Positions 55,055 to 62,331 of a stretch of DNA of 64,000 nucleotides are shown in pieces. The stretch is from the NCBI RefSeq assembly GCF_027912415.1, contig NZ_CP115175.1, positions 806,001 through 870,000 on the forward strand, given 5' to 3'. Source of the DNA: Homoserinibacter sp. YIM 151385 (GTDB lineage Bacteria > Actinomycetota > Actinomycetes > Actinomycetales > Microbacteriaceae). Under the pieces are notes generated by a model. It was not told the origin of the DNA. It ran no database searches and worked only from the letters and a program-made list of their open reading frames with translations. A program made the translations under genes and the position numbers. Numbering within the stretch: the stretch's first letter is position 1; each line of letters begins with the position of its first letter.

Positions 55055-55744
55055 ATGCCGGTGCCGGCGGAACAGGGTGCGACCGAGACGCTGCGGCGCG
55101 CGATCCTCGGGCTCGAGCTCGCTCCGGGCGAGCGCCTCAGCGAACGGGGCCTCGAGACGCGGCTCGGCGCCTCGCGCACCCCCATCCGCGCCGCCCTCAT
55201 GCGCCTCGAGGGCGAGGGCCTCACGCGCCGGGCCGGACGCAGCTGGGAGGTCACGCCCATCGACCTCGCCGAGCTGCGAGCCGTGCTCGAGCACCGCGAG
55301 GCGCTCGAGCGGGCCACCGCCCGCCTCGCGGCCGAGCGGGCCGAGGACGCCGCGCTCGACGCGCTCGAGGCCATCGCCGACGCGCATCGCGACCGCGACG
55401 AGGAGGAGCTGGACCTCCGCGACGGCGCCGACTTCCACCTCGCGCTCGCAGGGCTCTCGGGCAACCGCTTCCTCGTCGACGGCGTGGCCGGCGACCTCAC
55501 CCGCCTCATGCGGACCCGCTGGCTCGAGGTGCGGAGCGCGGCATCCCGCGCCCACGCCCGCGACGAGCACCGCGAGCTCGTCGCGGCGCTCCGCCGCCGT
55601 GACGGCGCGGCTGCCGAGGCGCTCGCCGCCGCGCACATCCGCGGCACCCGTGACCGCCTCCTGACCGCGCTCGCCGAGGAGCGCCGCCGCATCCGCGGTC
55701 GCGGCATCTCGATCGTCGACGGCGACGCGTCCGAGCGATCGTGA
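55055..55744 (+). CDS. GntR-family (FadR/FCD type) regulator
   Basis: The protein has 229 residues. The winged HTH (ETLRRAILGLELAPGERLSE to SRTPIRAALMRLEGEGL) occupies the first 75 residues; the all-helical C-terminal domain (DLAELRAVLEHREALERATARL, DFHLALAGLSGNRFL, HARDEHRELVAALRRRD) is the FCD metal/ligand-binding type. It probably represses the divergent MFS gene in the absence of a small carboxylate. ATG 55055 follows GGGAGGT. Confidence 0.9.
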   Translation: MPVPAEQGATETLRRAILGLELAPGERLSERGLETRLGASRTPIRAALMRLEGEGLTRRAGRSWEVTPIDLAELRAVLEHREALERATARLAAERAEDAALDALEAIADAHRDRDEEELDLRDGADFHLALAGLSGNRFLVDGVAGDLTRLMRTRWLEVRSAASRAHARDEHRELVAALRRRDGAAAEALAAAHIRGTRDRLLTALAEERRRIRGRGISIVDGDASERS

Positions 55745-55762
55745 ATCCCGGGCGTGTCGCCC

Positions 55763-55792
55763 TTGTGCGCGCGCGACCCGTCCCGCTAGCCT
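55763..55792 (+). promoter_or_regulatory. Promoter of the small leader ORF
   Basis: TTGTGC (55763-55768), an 18-base spacer and TAGCCT (55787-55792) make a good housekeeping promoter. Transcription would start near 55799, giving a 28-base leader before the 25-residue ORF. Confidence 0.55.
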
Positions 55793-55826
55793 GAGCGGAC
55801 GCCGAGCAGAGAGAGGAGTTGGCGAC

Positions 55827-55904
55827 ATGGCAATGAGCATCCGAATCACGGGAGCAGCAGGCTTCCCGTCCCGCGCCGGCTTCTCCGGCGTCCTCACCGC
55901 CTGA
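55827..55904 (+). CDS. Small ORF of 25 residues, possible leader peptide
   Basis: Preceded by GAGAGGAG and a promoter, it encodes MAMSIRITGAAGFPSRAGF and six more residues. It has no membrane segment and no run of one amino acid as in classical attenuators. A hairpin starts at its stop codon. It may be a leader peptide for the 90-residue protein downstream or a real small protein; I know no family. Confidence 0.5.
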   Translation: MAMSIRITGAAGFPSRAGFSGVLTA

Positions 55905-56135
55905 TCGGGCCGACTCGCCGTCGCCCGATGCGGTGACGACAGCTGGAGCAGCCCCGATCCACCGGCACCGCCGCGCGCTCACGACCCGAGCGCCGGCGCC
56001 GCCGCGCAGCGGATCGATCGTCCCGTCCGCGACCCCATCGGCCTGAGCCGATGCGTGGCCGCGCCGCGCCGCCTCCCGCGGCGTCCGACGCCGCGCGCCC
56101 GCGCGCCGTCGCCACGATCCCACGAGGAACCCATC
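55905..56135 (+). other. Structured untranslated region between small ORF and 90-residue gene
   Basis: No gene is seen in these 231 bases. ATCGGGC (55904-55910) pairs with GCCCGAT (55923-55929) right at the stop of the small ORF, and CATCGGC (56036-56042) pairs with GCCGATG (56047-56053). There is no internal terminator with a T-run, so the gene at 56136 is probably transcribed from the same promoter. The structure could act in translation control. No known riboswitch pattern is recognised. Confidence 0.45.
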
Positions 56136-56408
56136 ATGAGCACCCGCCTGTCGGTCGACACCCGCCCGACCCAGCATCCGCCCCACGCCGCGAGCGCGAG
56201 AACGGCGCCCCACGCGCCGCGCACCGTGCCGCTGCTCGACCGCATCGCCCTGCACCTCGGTCTCGCGCTCATCGCGTACGGCCGCAGGACGCTGCGCGAC
56301 CACCCCTCGCGCGAGCGCCGGATCCGGCGCCATGAGCAGCTCGTGCTCCGCGAGGCGCGCGAGCGGCACGCCGCACGCGAGTGGCTGCTGATCGCGCCGC
56401 CGCGCTGA
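56136..56408 (+). CDS. Hypothetical small protein, 90 residues
   Basis: A Pro/His/Thr-rich N-terminal third leads to VPLLDRIALHLGLALIAYGRR, one amphipathic or membrane-like helix, then an Arg/Glu/His-rich helical tail. Small proteins of this shape are common in Microbacteriaceae but have no assigned function. CACGAGGAACCC precedes ATG 56136. A strong hairpin terminator follows. Confidence 0.6.
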   Translation: MSTRLSVDTRPTQHPPHAASARTAPHAPRTVPLLDRIALHLGLALIAYGRRTLRDHPSRERRIRRHEQLVLREARERHAAREWLLIAPPR

Positions 56409-56432
56409 TCCCGTGTCGGCCGCGATGACGGA

Positions 56433-56467
56433 GGGCCCCGCCCGCCACCTGGTGGCGGCCGGGGCCC
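56433..56467. terminator. Bidirectional hairpin terminator
   Basis: GGGCCCCG-CC-CGCCACC pairs with GGTGGCG-GC-CGGGGCCC around a single T, a stem of up to 15 pairs interrupted by one 2-base mismatch. It lies 24 bases after the 90-residue gene and 22 bases after the convergent YchJ gene. Only TT follows on the plus strand, but stem strength and position support termination for both. Confidence 0.7.
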
Positions 56468-56489
56468 TTCCCCGTCTGCGGGGCGCGGC

Positions 56490-56876
56490 TCAGCCGGGCT
56501 GCTCCCCGTCGAGATACACCCAGCGCCCCTCGTGGCGGGCGAAGCGGCTGCGCTCGTGGAGGAGACCCGCGCCCTCCCCGTCGCGATAGGAGGCGCGGAA
56601 CTCGACGACCCCCTCGGCATCCCCCTCGCCGCCACCGACGGCGTCGACGATCTGGAGCCGGCGCCACCGCGTCGCCGCGTCGAGCTCGAGCTCCGCGGGA
56701 CGCGTCGCGGGATGCCAGGAGCGCAGCAGATGCGCCCGGTCGCCGAGCGCGAAGGCCGTGAAGCGCGAGCGCATGAGCCGCTCCGCCGTCGGCGCGGGCG
56801 CGCCCTCGAGGATCGGGCCGCAGCAGGACGCCGAGGGGTCGCCGGAACCGCACGGGCAGGGGCTGTGGACAACCAT
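56490..56876 (-). CDS. YchJ family (UPF0225) SEC-C motif protein
   Basis: The protein has 128 residues. CPCGSGDPSASCCGPILEG is the SEC-C zinc motif; ERLMRSRFTAFALGDRAHLLRSWHPATRP and the C-terminal SRFARHEGRWVYLDG belong to the YchJ NTF2-like domain. Function is unknown. ATG 56876 follows TAGCGT (reverse of 56884-56889) by seven bases; it is divergent from the TetR gene, whose own -10 box is only nine bases away. Confidence 0.88.
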   Translation of the reverse strand: MVVHSPCPCGSGDPSASCCGPILEGAPAPTAERLMRSRFTAFALGDRAHLLRSWHPATRPAELELDAATRWRRLQIVDAVGGGEGDAEGVVEFRASYRDGEGAGLLHERSRFARHEGRWVYLDGEQPG

Positions 56877-56883
56877 CTCCGAC

Positions 56884-56903
56884 ACGCTAGCGGCTCCTAC
56901 AAT
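56884..56903. promoter_or_regulatory. Back-to-back -10 boxes of the YchJ and TetR genes
   Basis: TAGCGT on the minus strand (56889-56884) and TACAAT on the plus strand (56898-56903) each stand seven bases before a start codon. Both genes are therefore probably leaderless and their RNA polymerase sites overlap, so the two promoters should compete. Confidence 0.5.
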
Positions 56904-56910
56904 CGCAGCC

Positions 56911-57477
56911 ATGGATGCACGCATGCAGCGCAGCCGCGATCGACTGGCCGAGGCCATCCTGCGCCTCGCGCCCACCCGGGAGGTCGGCCGCATCCCGGTC
57001 GCCGAGCTCGCCCGCGAGGCCGGCGTCCACCGCTCCACCGTCTACGAGCACGCGGAGTCCCCCGCCGGCCTGCTCCGCCTCGTCCTGCGCGGCGAGCTCG
57101 ACGAGGCGCGCCGCACCCACCTGGCGGAGATCGAGCCCTCGGGCGCCGCGGCCGCGATCCGCGGGGTCACCCTCGCGGTGCTCGAGCACGTCGAGCGGCA
57201 CGACGAGGTCTACCGTCGAGCGCTCGGCTCGCACGACGAGGCCGCGCTCCACGCGATGCTCAGCGCCCACTTCCGCGAGTCGACCCTCCAGCTCTTCGAG
57301 CACGGCGCGGTCGTGCCGCCCGTCCCCGAGGGCGAGCGGGATGTCGTGGCCCGCTTCCTCGCCGACGGATGGGTGGGCGCGATCGACGCCTGGCTGCAGA
57401 CGCCCGCCCCCCGCGACCGCGAGCGGCTCCTCGAGCTCTCGGACGCCTTCCTCCCCGCGTGGTGGCCGCGCGCCTAG
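56911..57477 (+). CDS. TetR-family regulator
   Basis: The protein has 188 residues. The HTH lies in RIPVAELAREAGVHRSTVYEHAESPAGLLRLV; the rest is a helical ligand domain with TLAVLEHVERHDEVYRRAL. No operator palindrome is obvious near it. ATG 56911 lies seven bases after TACAAT. Convergent with the ecfT gene, overlapping its end by four bases. Target unknown. Confidence 0.85.
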   Translation: MDARMQRSRDRLAEAILRLAPTREVGRIPVAELAREAGVHRSTVYEHAESPAGLLRLVLRGELDEARRTHLAEIEPSGAAAAIRGVTLAVLEHVERHDEVYRRALGSHDEAALHAMLSAHFRESTLQLFEHGAVVPPVPEGERDVVARFLADGWVGAIDAWLQTPAPRDRERLLELSDAFLPAWWPRA

Positions 57478-58070
57478 TCGACGCCGCGCGCCGCGAGGGC
57501 GTCGCCGAGCTCGTCCGCGTGCCGGAAGGCGAGGACGAGGAACGGCACCGCGAAGGTGCGGATGCCGGCCCGCGCGCCGCGCGCCCGCTGCGCCTCGCGG
57601 ACCGAGGCTGCGAGGCGCCCGAGGACGGCCACCGTGTGGATCGTCGTCATGACGAGGAGCGAGGCCCGCGCGGGGTCCGCGCCGAGCCGTCGCAGCGGCG
57701 CGAGCCCGCGCTCGAGCGTCGCGAGCAGCTCCTGCGCGGGCGTCGTGAGCGCGAGCAGGGAGGCGAGCACGAGGATCGCGACGACACGCGCCGTGTTCGC
57801 GGCGGCAGGCGCGGGGCCGAGGAACACGAGCTGTCCGACCGCGGTGATGGCCGCGACCCAGCGGGTCGACCACAGCCGCTCACCGAGCGTCCGCCAGCCG
57901 AGGCGCCCGAGGCCGAAGGCGAGGAGCACCGCCGCGGCGCACACGGCGATCGCCCACCATGTCGCGGGGAGCAGCGACAGCGCGAGCACGACGAGCGCCG
58001 TGAGGAGCAGCTTCACCCCGGCCGGCGCCCGGTGCAGCGGCCCGGTGCCGGGGCGGAAGAGGCTCAGCAT
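57474..58070 (-). CDS. bioN: ECF transporter T component (BioN type)
   Basis: The protein has 198 residues with about five membrane segments (VKLLLTALVVLALSLLP, WAIAVCAAAVLLAFGLG and others). The two Ala-Arg-Gly motifs that couple to the ATPases are in QRARGARAG and ALAARG. It is the energy-coupling transmembrane protein. Its ATG overlaps the end of the ATPase gene by seven bases, and BioY is in the same operon, so it serves biotin uptake. Confidence 0.88.
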   Translation of the reverse strand: MLSLFRPGTGPLHRAPAGVKLLLTALVVLALSLLPATWWAIAVCAAAVLLAFGLGRLGWRTLGERLWSTRWVAAITAVGQLVFLGPAPAAANTARVVAILVLASLLALTTPAQELLATLERGLAPLRRLGADPARASLLVMTTIHTVAVLGRLAASVREAQRARGARAGIRTFAVPFLVLAFRHADELGDALAARGVD

Positions 58071-58759
58071 GCGGGCTCCTCGAGGGCGTCGCGGTAGCGG
58101 CCGACCACCTCGCTCGACGGGCCGACGGCGACGACGCGGCCCGCATCCACGAGCACGGCCTCCTCGCAGCGGGCGGCGAGCTCCAGGTCGTGCGTGAGCA
58201 GGAGGAGGCGGTGGCCGCTCGGGCGCAGCAGATGCTCCGCGACGAGGCGGGCGTTGCGCGCGTCGAGAAATGCCGTCGGCTCGTCGGCGATGACGAGCTC
58301 CGGCTCGCGGACGAAGGCGCCCGCGAGCGCGAGGAGCTGCTTCTGGCCGCCCGAGAGCTCGTGCGCGGCGCGCGTCGCGAGCTCGGCGAGGCCGAAGCGC
58401 TCGAGCGCGGCGGCGACTCGCGCGTCCCGCTCCCCGTTCGGGAGTCGCTCGGTGCGGAGCGAGAAGGCGACATCCTCCGCGACCGTCGGCATGATGATCT
58501 GCGCGTCCGGGTTCGAGAAGACGAACGCGACCCGGTGGCGCAGCTCCCTCGCATCCCGCCGGGGGTCGAGGCCGAGCACGCGCGTCGCGCCGCCCGACGC
58601 CGGCACGAGCCCGCCGACGAGCCGCGCGAGGCTCGACTTCCCCGAGCCGTTGGCGCCGATCACGGCGGTGCGCTCGGCGTCGAGGTGCAGATCCGTCGCG
58701 TGGAGTGCGACGACCTCGCCGAGGTGCACCTCGGCCGCATCCAGCTCGATCGCGCTCAC
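58064..58759 (-). CDS. bioM: ECF transporter ATPase (BioM type)
   Basis: The protein has 231 residues. Walker A VIGANGSGKSSLARLVG, the Q-loop FVFSNPDAQIIMPTVAEDVAF (typical ECF form), signature ELSGGQKQLLALA, Walker B LVIADEPTAFLD and the switch His in LLLTHD are all present. It is the only ATPase in the operon, so it should act as a homodimer as in BioMNY. The GTG start overlaps the thiolase stop by four bases. Confidence 0.93.
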   Translation of the reverse strand: MSAIELDAAEVHLGEVVALHATDLHLDAERTAVIGANGSGKSSLARLVGGLVPASGGATRVLGLDPRRDARELRHRVAFVFSNPDAQIIMPTVAEDVAFSLRTERLPNGERDARVAAALERFGLAELATRAAHELSGGQKQLLALAGAFVREPELVIADEPTAFLDARNARLVAEHLLRPSGHRLLLLTHDLELAARCEEAVLVDAGRVVAVGPSSEVVGRYRDALEEPAC

Positions 58760-59874
58760 CGGACCACCTCGAGGAGGCACGCGATCCCGAGGCCGCCGCC
58801 GACGGAGGCCGCGGCCACGCCGAGCGCGCCCGTCGGCGCCCCTGCCCGGATCAGGCGGCTGTGGAGCCGTACGACCGCGATCGCCCCGCTCGCACCCCAG
58901 GGGTGGCCGAACGCGAGGGCACCGCCGTCGGCGCCGACGCGCGGGTCGTCCTCCTCGATGCCGAGTCGGTCGAGGACCGCGAGGTGCTGCGCGGCGAAGG
59001 CCTCGACGATCTCGAGGGCGGCGAGGTCCCCGGGCCAGAGCCCCTCGCGCGCGAGCAGCGCGCCGATCGCGAGCGCGGCCCCGATGCCCGGGAGCGCCGG
59101 ATCGCAGCCCACGACGGCGTGCGCCCGCACCGCGAGCCCCTCGACGCCCGGCGTCCGCGGCACGAGCACGACCGCGGCGGCGCCATCCGAGATGCGGGTC
59201 GAGGTCGCGGCCGTGAGCGTGCCGCCGGGGAAGAGCGCCGGCATCCGGCCGATCGTGCGCTCCCCCGCGCCGATCGCGTCGTCCTCGCGGGCGCCCGCGA
59301 GCTCCACGATCTCCGCGCGGTGCCGTCCGGCGTCGCGCGCGTCGCGGGCACGCTCGTGACTGCGGCGGGCGTGGGCGTCCTGGCGCCCGCGCGGGATGCC
59401 GTCGTGCGCGGCCAGGTCCTCGGCGGCGCGGGTCATCTCGGGATCCGGGAAGCCCTCGGGCGCGAAGGGGGCGCGCTCGTAGGCCTCGCCGTCGCGCGAG
59501 CGCACAGGCGCCGTCGAGGCGCTCTCCGCGCCGCCCGCGATCCGGGGCCGCGCATCGCCCGCCCGGATCGCGGTCGCGGCGTCGATGATGGCCGCGAGCC
59601 CGCTGCCGCATTGCCGATCGACCGTGGCGCCCGGGACCTCGACGCCGAGCCCTGCCGCGAGCGCGGCGAGGCGGGCCGGGTTGCCGCCCGGGCCCATGCA
59701 GTTGCCGAGCACGAGATCGGCGATCGGCTCGCGCACGGTCCCGGCCGCGCGCGCATCGTCGAGCGCCGCGCGGGCGGCCGCCGCCGCGAGCTGCTCGACG
59801 GAGACGGACGCGAGGGCGCGCCCCCGCGTCGCGATCGGGGTGCGCCGCGCGGCGACGACGACCGCCTCATGCAC
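58756..59874 (-). CDS. Divergent thiolase-family protein in the biotin operon
   Basis: The protein has 372 residues. The nucleophilic Cys is kept in VDRQCGSG (Cys 89) and the His in GHPWGASGA (about 324). The NEAFA motif reads VEAFA, and the C-terminal CIGGG reads SVGGG, so the Asn and the second Cys of thiolases are replaced. It may carry out an altered condensation or cleavage. GTG 59874 overlaps the ligase gene by eight bases and the ATPase gene follows with a four-base overlap, so it is an integral part of the bioY operon. Confidence 0.85.
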   Translation of the reverse strand: MHEAVVVAARRTPIATRGRALASVSVEQLAAAAARAALDDARAAGTVREPIADLVLGNCMGPGGNPARLAALAAGLGVEVPGATVDRQCGSGLAAIIDAATAIRAGDARPRIAGGAESASTAPVRSRDGEAYERAPFAPEGFPDPEMTRAAEDLAAHDGIPRGRQDAHARRSHERARDARDAGRHRAEIVELAGAREDDAIGAGERTIGRMPALFPGGTLTAATSTRISDGAAAVVLVPRTPGVEGLAVRAHAVVGCDPALPGIGAALAIGALLAREGLWPGDLAALEIVEAFAAQHLAVLDRLGIEEDDPRVGADGGALAFGHPWGASGAIAVVRLHSRLIRAGAPTGALGVAAASVGGGLGIACLLEVVR

Positions 59875-61006
59875 AGCGGGCCACCTCCCCCGCGACGATG
59901 CGGCGCACGAGCTCGGCGCGCGCGGGCTTGCCGGCGAGCGTCCGCGGGATCTCGCCGTGATGCCAGCGTCGCGGCAGGTGGCTCCGGGAGAGCCGGCCGC
60001 GCACGGCCTCGCGGAGCGCCGAGGCGGCGGGCGGCACGGCGCCCGCCTCGAGCTCGAGGACCGCCGCGAGGTGATCGCCGAGCCGCGGGTGCGGGATGCC
60101 GACGAGCGCCGCGTCGCGGACACCGGGCAGGGTGCGCAGCACCGCCTCGACCTCCTCGGGGATCACGGTCGCCGACGCGCTCTGCAGCGCCTCGTCCGCC
60201 CTCCCGAGCAGTCGGAGGACGCCGTCGTGCAGCTCGGCGCGGTCGCCGACGTCCGCCCAGTCGTCCTCGATGCGGAGCGCGCCGCCGCGGCCGAGCACGG
60301 ACTCCGCGATCGTCGCGGAGCGCACGCGGAGCACGCCGTCGCGGACCGCGAGCTCCACGCCGGGGAGGGCCCGCATCCCCCCGCCCTCATCGGCGGCGAC
60401 GAAGGAGAGCTCGGCGGCGCCGTAGTAGTGCACGACGCGGATGCCTCGTGCCTCGGCCCGGCGGCGCAGCTCCGGATCGAGGCGGGATCCGCCGACGAGC
60501 GCCGCCTCGAGCCGCGGCATGCGGCCGTCCTCGAGCACGGCCCGCAGCGACTCCGGCGTGCCGTGGAGGAGGCGGGCATCGCCGGCCGGTGCGGGCTGCG
60601 GCCCGCCGGCGAGGGCGTGGGCGAGCGAGAAGAGCGTGAGCGAGGAGGCCGGCGGCAGCGGCAGGTGGATGCCGTCGCCCGGGCGCGCGCCGAGGAGCGC
60701 CTCGATGGTCGGGAAGGAGGCCGACCAGCTCGCCTCGCTGCGGAGCACGAGGCGGATGCGCCCGCTCGACCCGGAGGTGAGGGCCGCCCACGCGACGTCC
60801 GGGCCGGGCACGGCGGCGCGCGCCGCGGCCACGACCTCGGCGCGATGCGGGGGTGCCAGCCGCGGGTCGAGCACGAGCGGCACCGCCCCCGTGGCACGGA
60901 GCCGCCGGAGCTCGGGCAGCGCCGCGAGCGGGTCCGCGAGCTCGACGGGTGCGATGCGGTGCGCGCCGGAGCGAGCAGGCGCGCTCGCGCTCACCCGCAC
61001 GCTCAC
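59867..61006 (-). CDS. AMP-dependent acyl-CoA ligase (MenE-like, short) in the biotin operon
   Basis: The protein has 379 residues, like MenE rather than the 500-600 of most ligases. Motifs: ALTSGSSGRIRLVLRS (ATP loop), YYGAAELSFV, DVGDRAELHDGVLRLLGRADE, and the C-terminal IPRTLAGKPARAEL with the catalytic Lys. It should activate a carboxylic acid to its CoA ester. No menaquinone genes are near, and the operon suggests a biotin-related acid such as pimelate or glutarate; this is inference. GTG 61006 overlaps the bioY stop by four bases. Confidence 0.82.
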   Translation of the reverse strand: MSVRVSASAPARSGAHRIAPVELADPLAALPELRRLRATGAVPLVLDPRLAPPHRAEVVAAARAAVPGPDVAWAALTSGSSGRIRLVLRSEASWSASFPTIEALLGARPGDGIHLPLPPASSLTLFSLAHALAGGPQPAPAGDARLLHGTPESLRAVLEDGRMPRLEAALVGGSRLDPELRRRAEARGIRVVHYYGAAELSFVAADEGGGMRALPGVELAVRDGVLRVRSATIAESVLGRGGALRIEDDWADVGDRAELHDGVLRLLGRADEALQSASATVIPEEVEAVLRTLPGVRDAALVGIPHPRLGDHLAAVLELEAGAVPPAASALREAVRGRLSRSHLPRRWHHGEIPRTLAGKPARAELVRRIVAGEVARCA

Positions 61007-61617
61007 GATCCGGCGGCCGCGGGCTCCCGCGCGGCGCCCCGCGCCGAGGCCGCACGCGGCGCGAGACGGAGCGCACGGGGGTACGCCCGGGCGAGCGAGA
61101 CGACGATCGCGGTCGCGAGCACCGCCTTGACGAGGTCGCCCGGCACGAACACGAGGCTCTGGAGGGCGGTCTCGGCGAGCGGGAGCCGGGTGACGGCGCT
61201 CTGCACGGGGATGCCGACGAGGTAGATCGCGCCGATGCCGCCGAGGAGCATCGCGAGGGCCGTGCGCCACCAGACGATGCGGCCGCCGGCGCGCGCGATG
61301 AGGCCGACGACGATCGCGCCGAGCAGCCAGCCGAGGAGGTAGCCCGTGCTGGGGGCGGCGAAGACGCCGACCCCGCCGCGACCGCCCGCGAGCAGCGGCA
61401 CGCCGATCGCGACGACCGCGAGGAGCACCGTGACGGAGAGCGCGCCGAGCCAGGGCCCGAGGATGGCCCCCGCGAGCATGACGCCGAGCGTCTGCGCCGT
61501 GATCGGGACGCCCGGGATGACGCCGATGCTGCCGGGGAGGCCGAGCAGGCCGATCACGGCCGCCATGACGGCGATGCGGGCGAGGTCGCCGACCTCGAGA
61601 CGGGTGGAGCGGGCCAT
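61003..61617 (-). CDS. bioY: Biotin transporter substrate-binding component BioY
   Basis: The protein has 204 residues and six membrane segments. VPITAQTLGVMLAGAILGPWLGALSV and FAAPSTGYLLGWLLGA are the biotin-binding signatures of BioY. With BioM and BioN it forms an ECF importer. ATG 61617 has AGGAGG upstream. First gene of a five-gene operon (bioY-ligase-thiolase-bioM-bioN), divergent from a TetR gene across two palindromic operators. Confidence 0.93.
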   Translation of the reverse strand: MARSTRLEVGDLARIAVMAAVIGLLGLPGSIGVIPGVPITAQTLGVMLAGAILGPWLGALSVTVLLAVVAIGVPLLAGGRGGVGVFAAPSTGYLLGWLLGAIVVGLIARAGGRIVWWRTALAMLLGGIGAIYLVGIPVQSAVTRLPLAETALQSLVFVPGDLVKAVLATAIVVSLARAYPRALRLAPRAASARGAAREPAAAGS

Positions 61618-61651
61618 GCTGCCTCCTGGGTGCGCGGAGTGGGACGTTTCC

Positions 61652-61679
61652 TGAACGGTGTTCACCTGAACGCCGTTCA
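61652..61679. promoter_or_regulatory. Two BioQ-type operators
   Basis: TGAACGGTGTTCA (61652-61664) and TGAACGCCGTTCA (61667-61679) are perfect TGAAC-N3-GTTCA palindromes with centres 15 bp apart. BioQ, the TetR-type biotin repressor of actinobacteria, recognises a TGAAC-N3-GTTAC-like motif. The second copy ends two bases before the -10 box TATACT (61681-61686) of the TetR gene, so it represses itself as well as bioY. Confidence 0.85.
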
Positions 61680-61692
61680 CTATACTCGCCAC

Positions 61693-62331
61693 ATGGCCGG
61701 CACGAGCGACGCGGGGCGACGCCGCACCCGAGACGACGTCGTCGACGCGGCCCTCGGCATCCTCGACGAGCACGGCCTCGCCGAGCTCACCATGCGCCGG
61801 CTCGCGACCGCGCTCGAGGTGCAGCCGAGCGCGCTCTACTGGCACGTCGAGAGCAAGCAGGCGCTGCTCGCGGCCGTCGCCGACCGGATCGTCGCGCGAC
61901 TGGATGCCGGGGTCGGCTCGGCCGGCGCGGCGCACGGGACGGACCGGCGCGACGCGGCGGACTGGCGCGGCCGCACCCACGCCGTCGCGGCATCCCTCCG
62001 CCGGGCGCTCCTCGCGTCGCGCGACGGGGCCGAGGTCGTGCAGAGCACCCTCGCGCTCGACCTCGGCGCCACCGCGCCGCTCGAGCATCTCGAGGCCGCG
62101 CTCGCCGGCAGCGGCCACGACGAGGCGACGCGGCGGCGCGCGGCCCGCGCCGTGCTCCACTTCGTGCTCGGCCAGGTGGGGCGCGAGCAGCAGCGGCAGC
62201 AGTACGACCGCCTCGGGATCGTCGCCGGCGCGCCCGCGCCCGCGAAGGACGCCGAGGCCGAGCTCGGCTTCGGCGTCGAGCTGCTCGTCGCCGGCCTCGC
62301 GAGCCGCGAGCCCGGCACCCCGATCAGCTGA
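61693..62331 (+). CDS. bioQ: BioQ-type TetR-family biotin regulator
   Basis: The protein has 212 residues. The HTH is in LTMRRLATALEVQPSALYWHVESKQALLAAVADRI (TetR class with TetR_C-like ligand domain, AARAVLHFVLGQVGREQQ). Divergent from bioY across two TGAAC-N3-GTTCA sites, which supports BioQ. ATG 61693 lies six bases after TATACT, suggesting a leaderless mRNA. Its end overlaps the convergent siderophore-interacting gene by eight bases. Confidence 0.85.
   Translation: MAGTSDAGRRRTRDDVVDAALGILDEHGLAELTMRRLATALEVQPSALYWHVESKQALLAAVADRIVARLDAGVGSAGAAHGTDRRDAADWRGRTHAVAASLRRALLASRDGAEVVQSTLALDLGATAPLEHLEAALAGSGHDEATRRRAARAVLHFVLGQVGREQQRQQYDRLGIVAGAPAPAKDAEAELGFGVELLVAGLASREPGTPIS

Noticed and set aside
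59867-61006. MenE (o-succinylbenzoate-CoA ligase)
   Set aside because: Length and motifs fit MenE, but no other menaquinone gene is here and the gene is inside a BioQ-controlled biotin operon.
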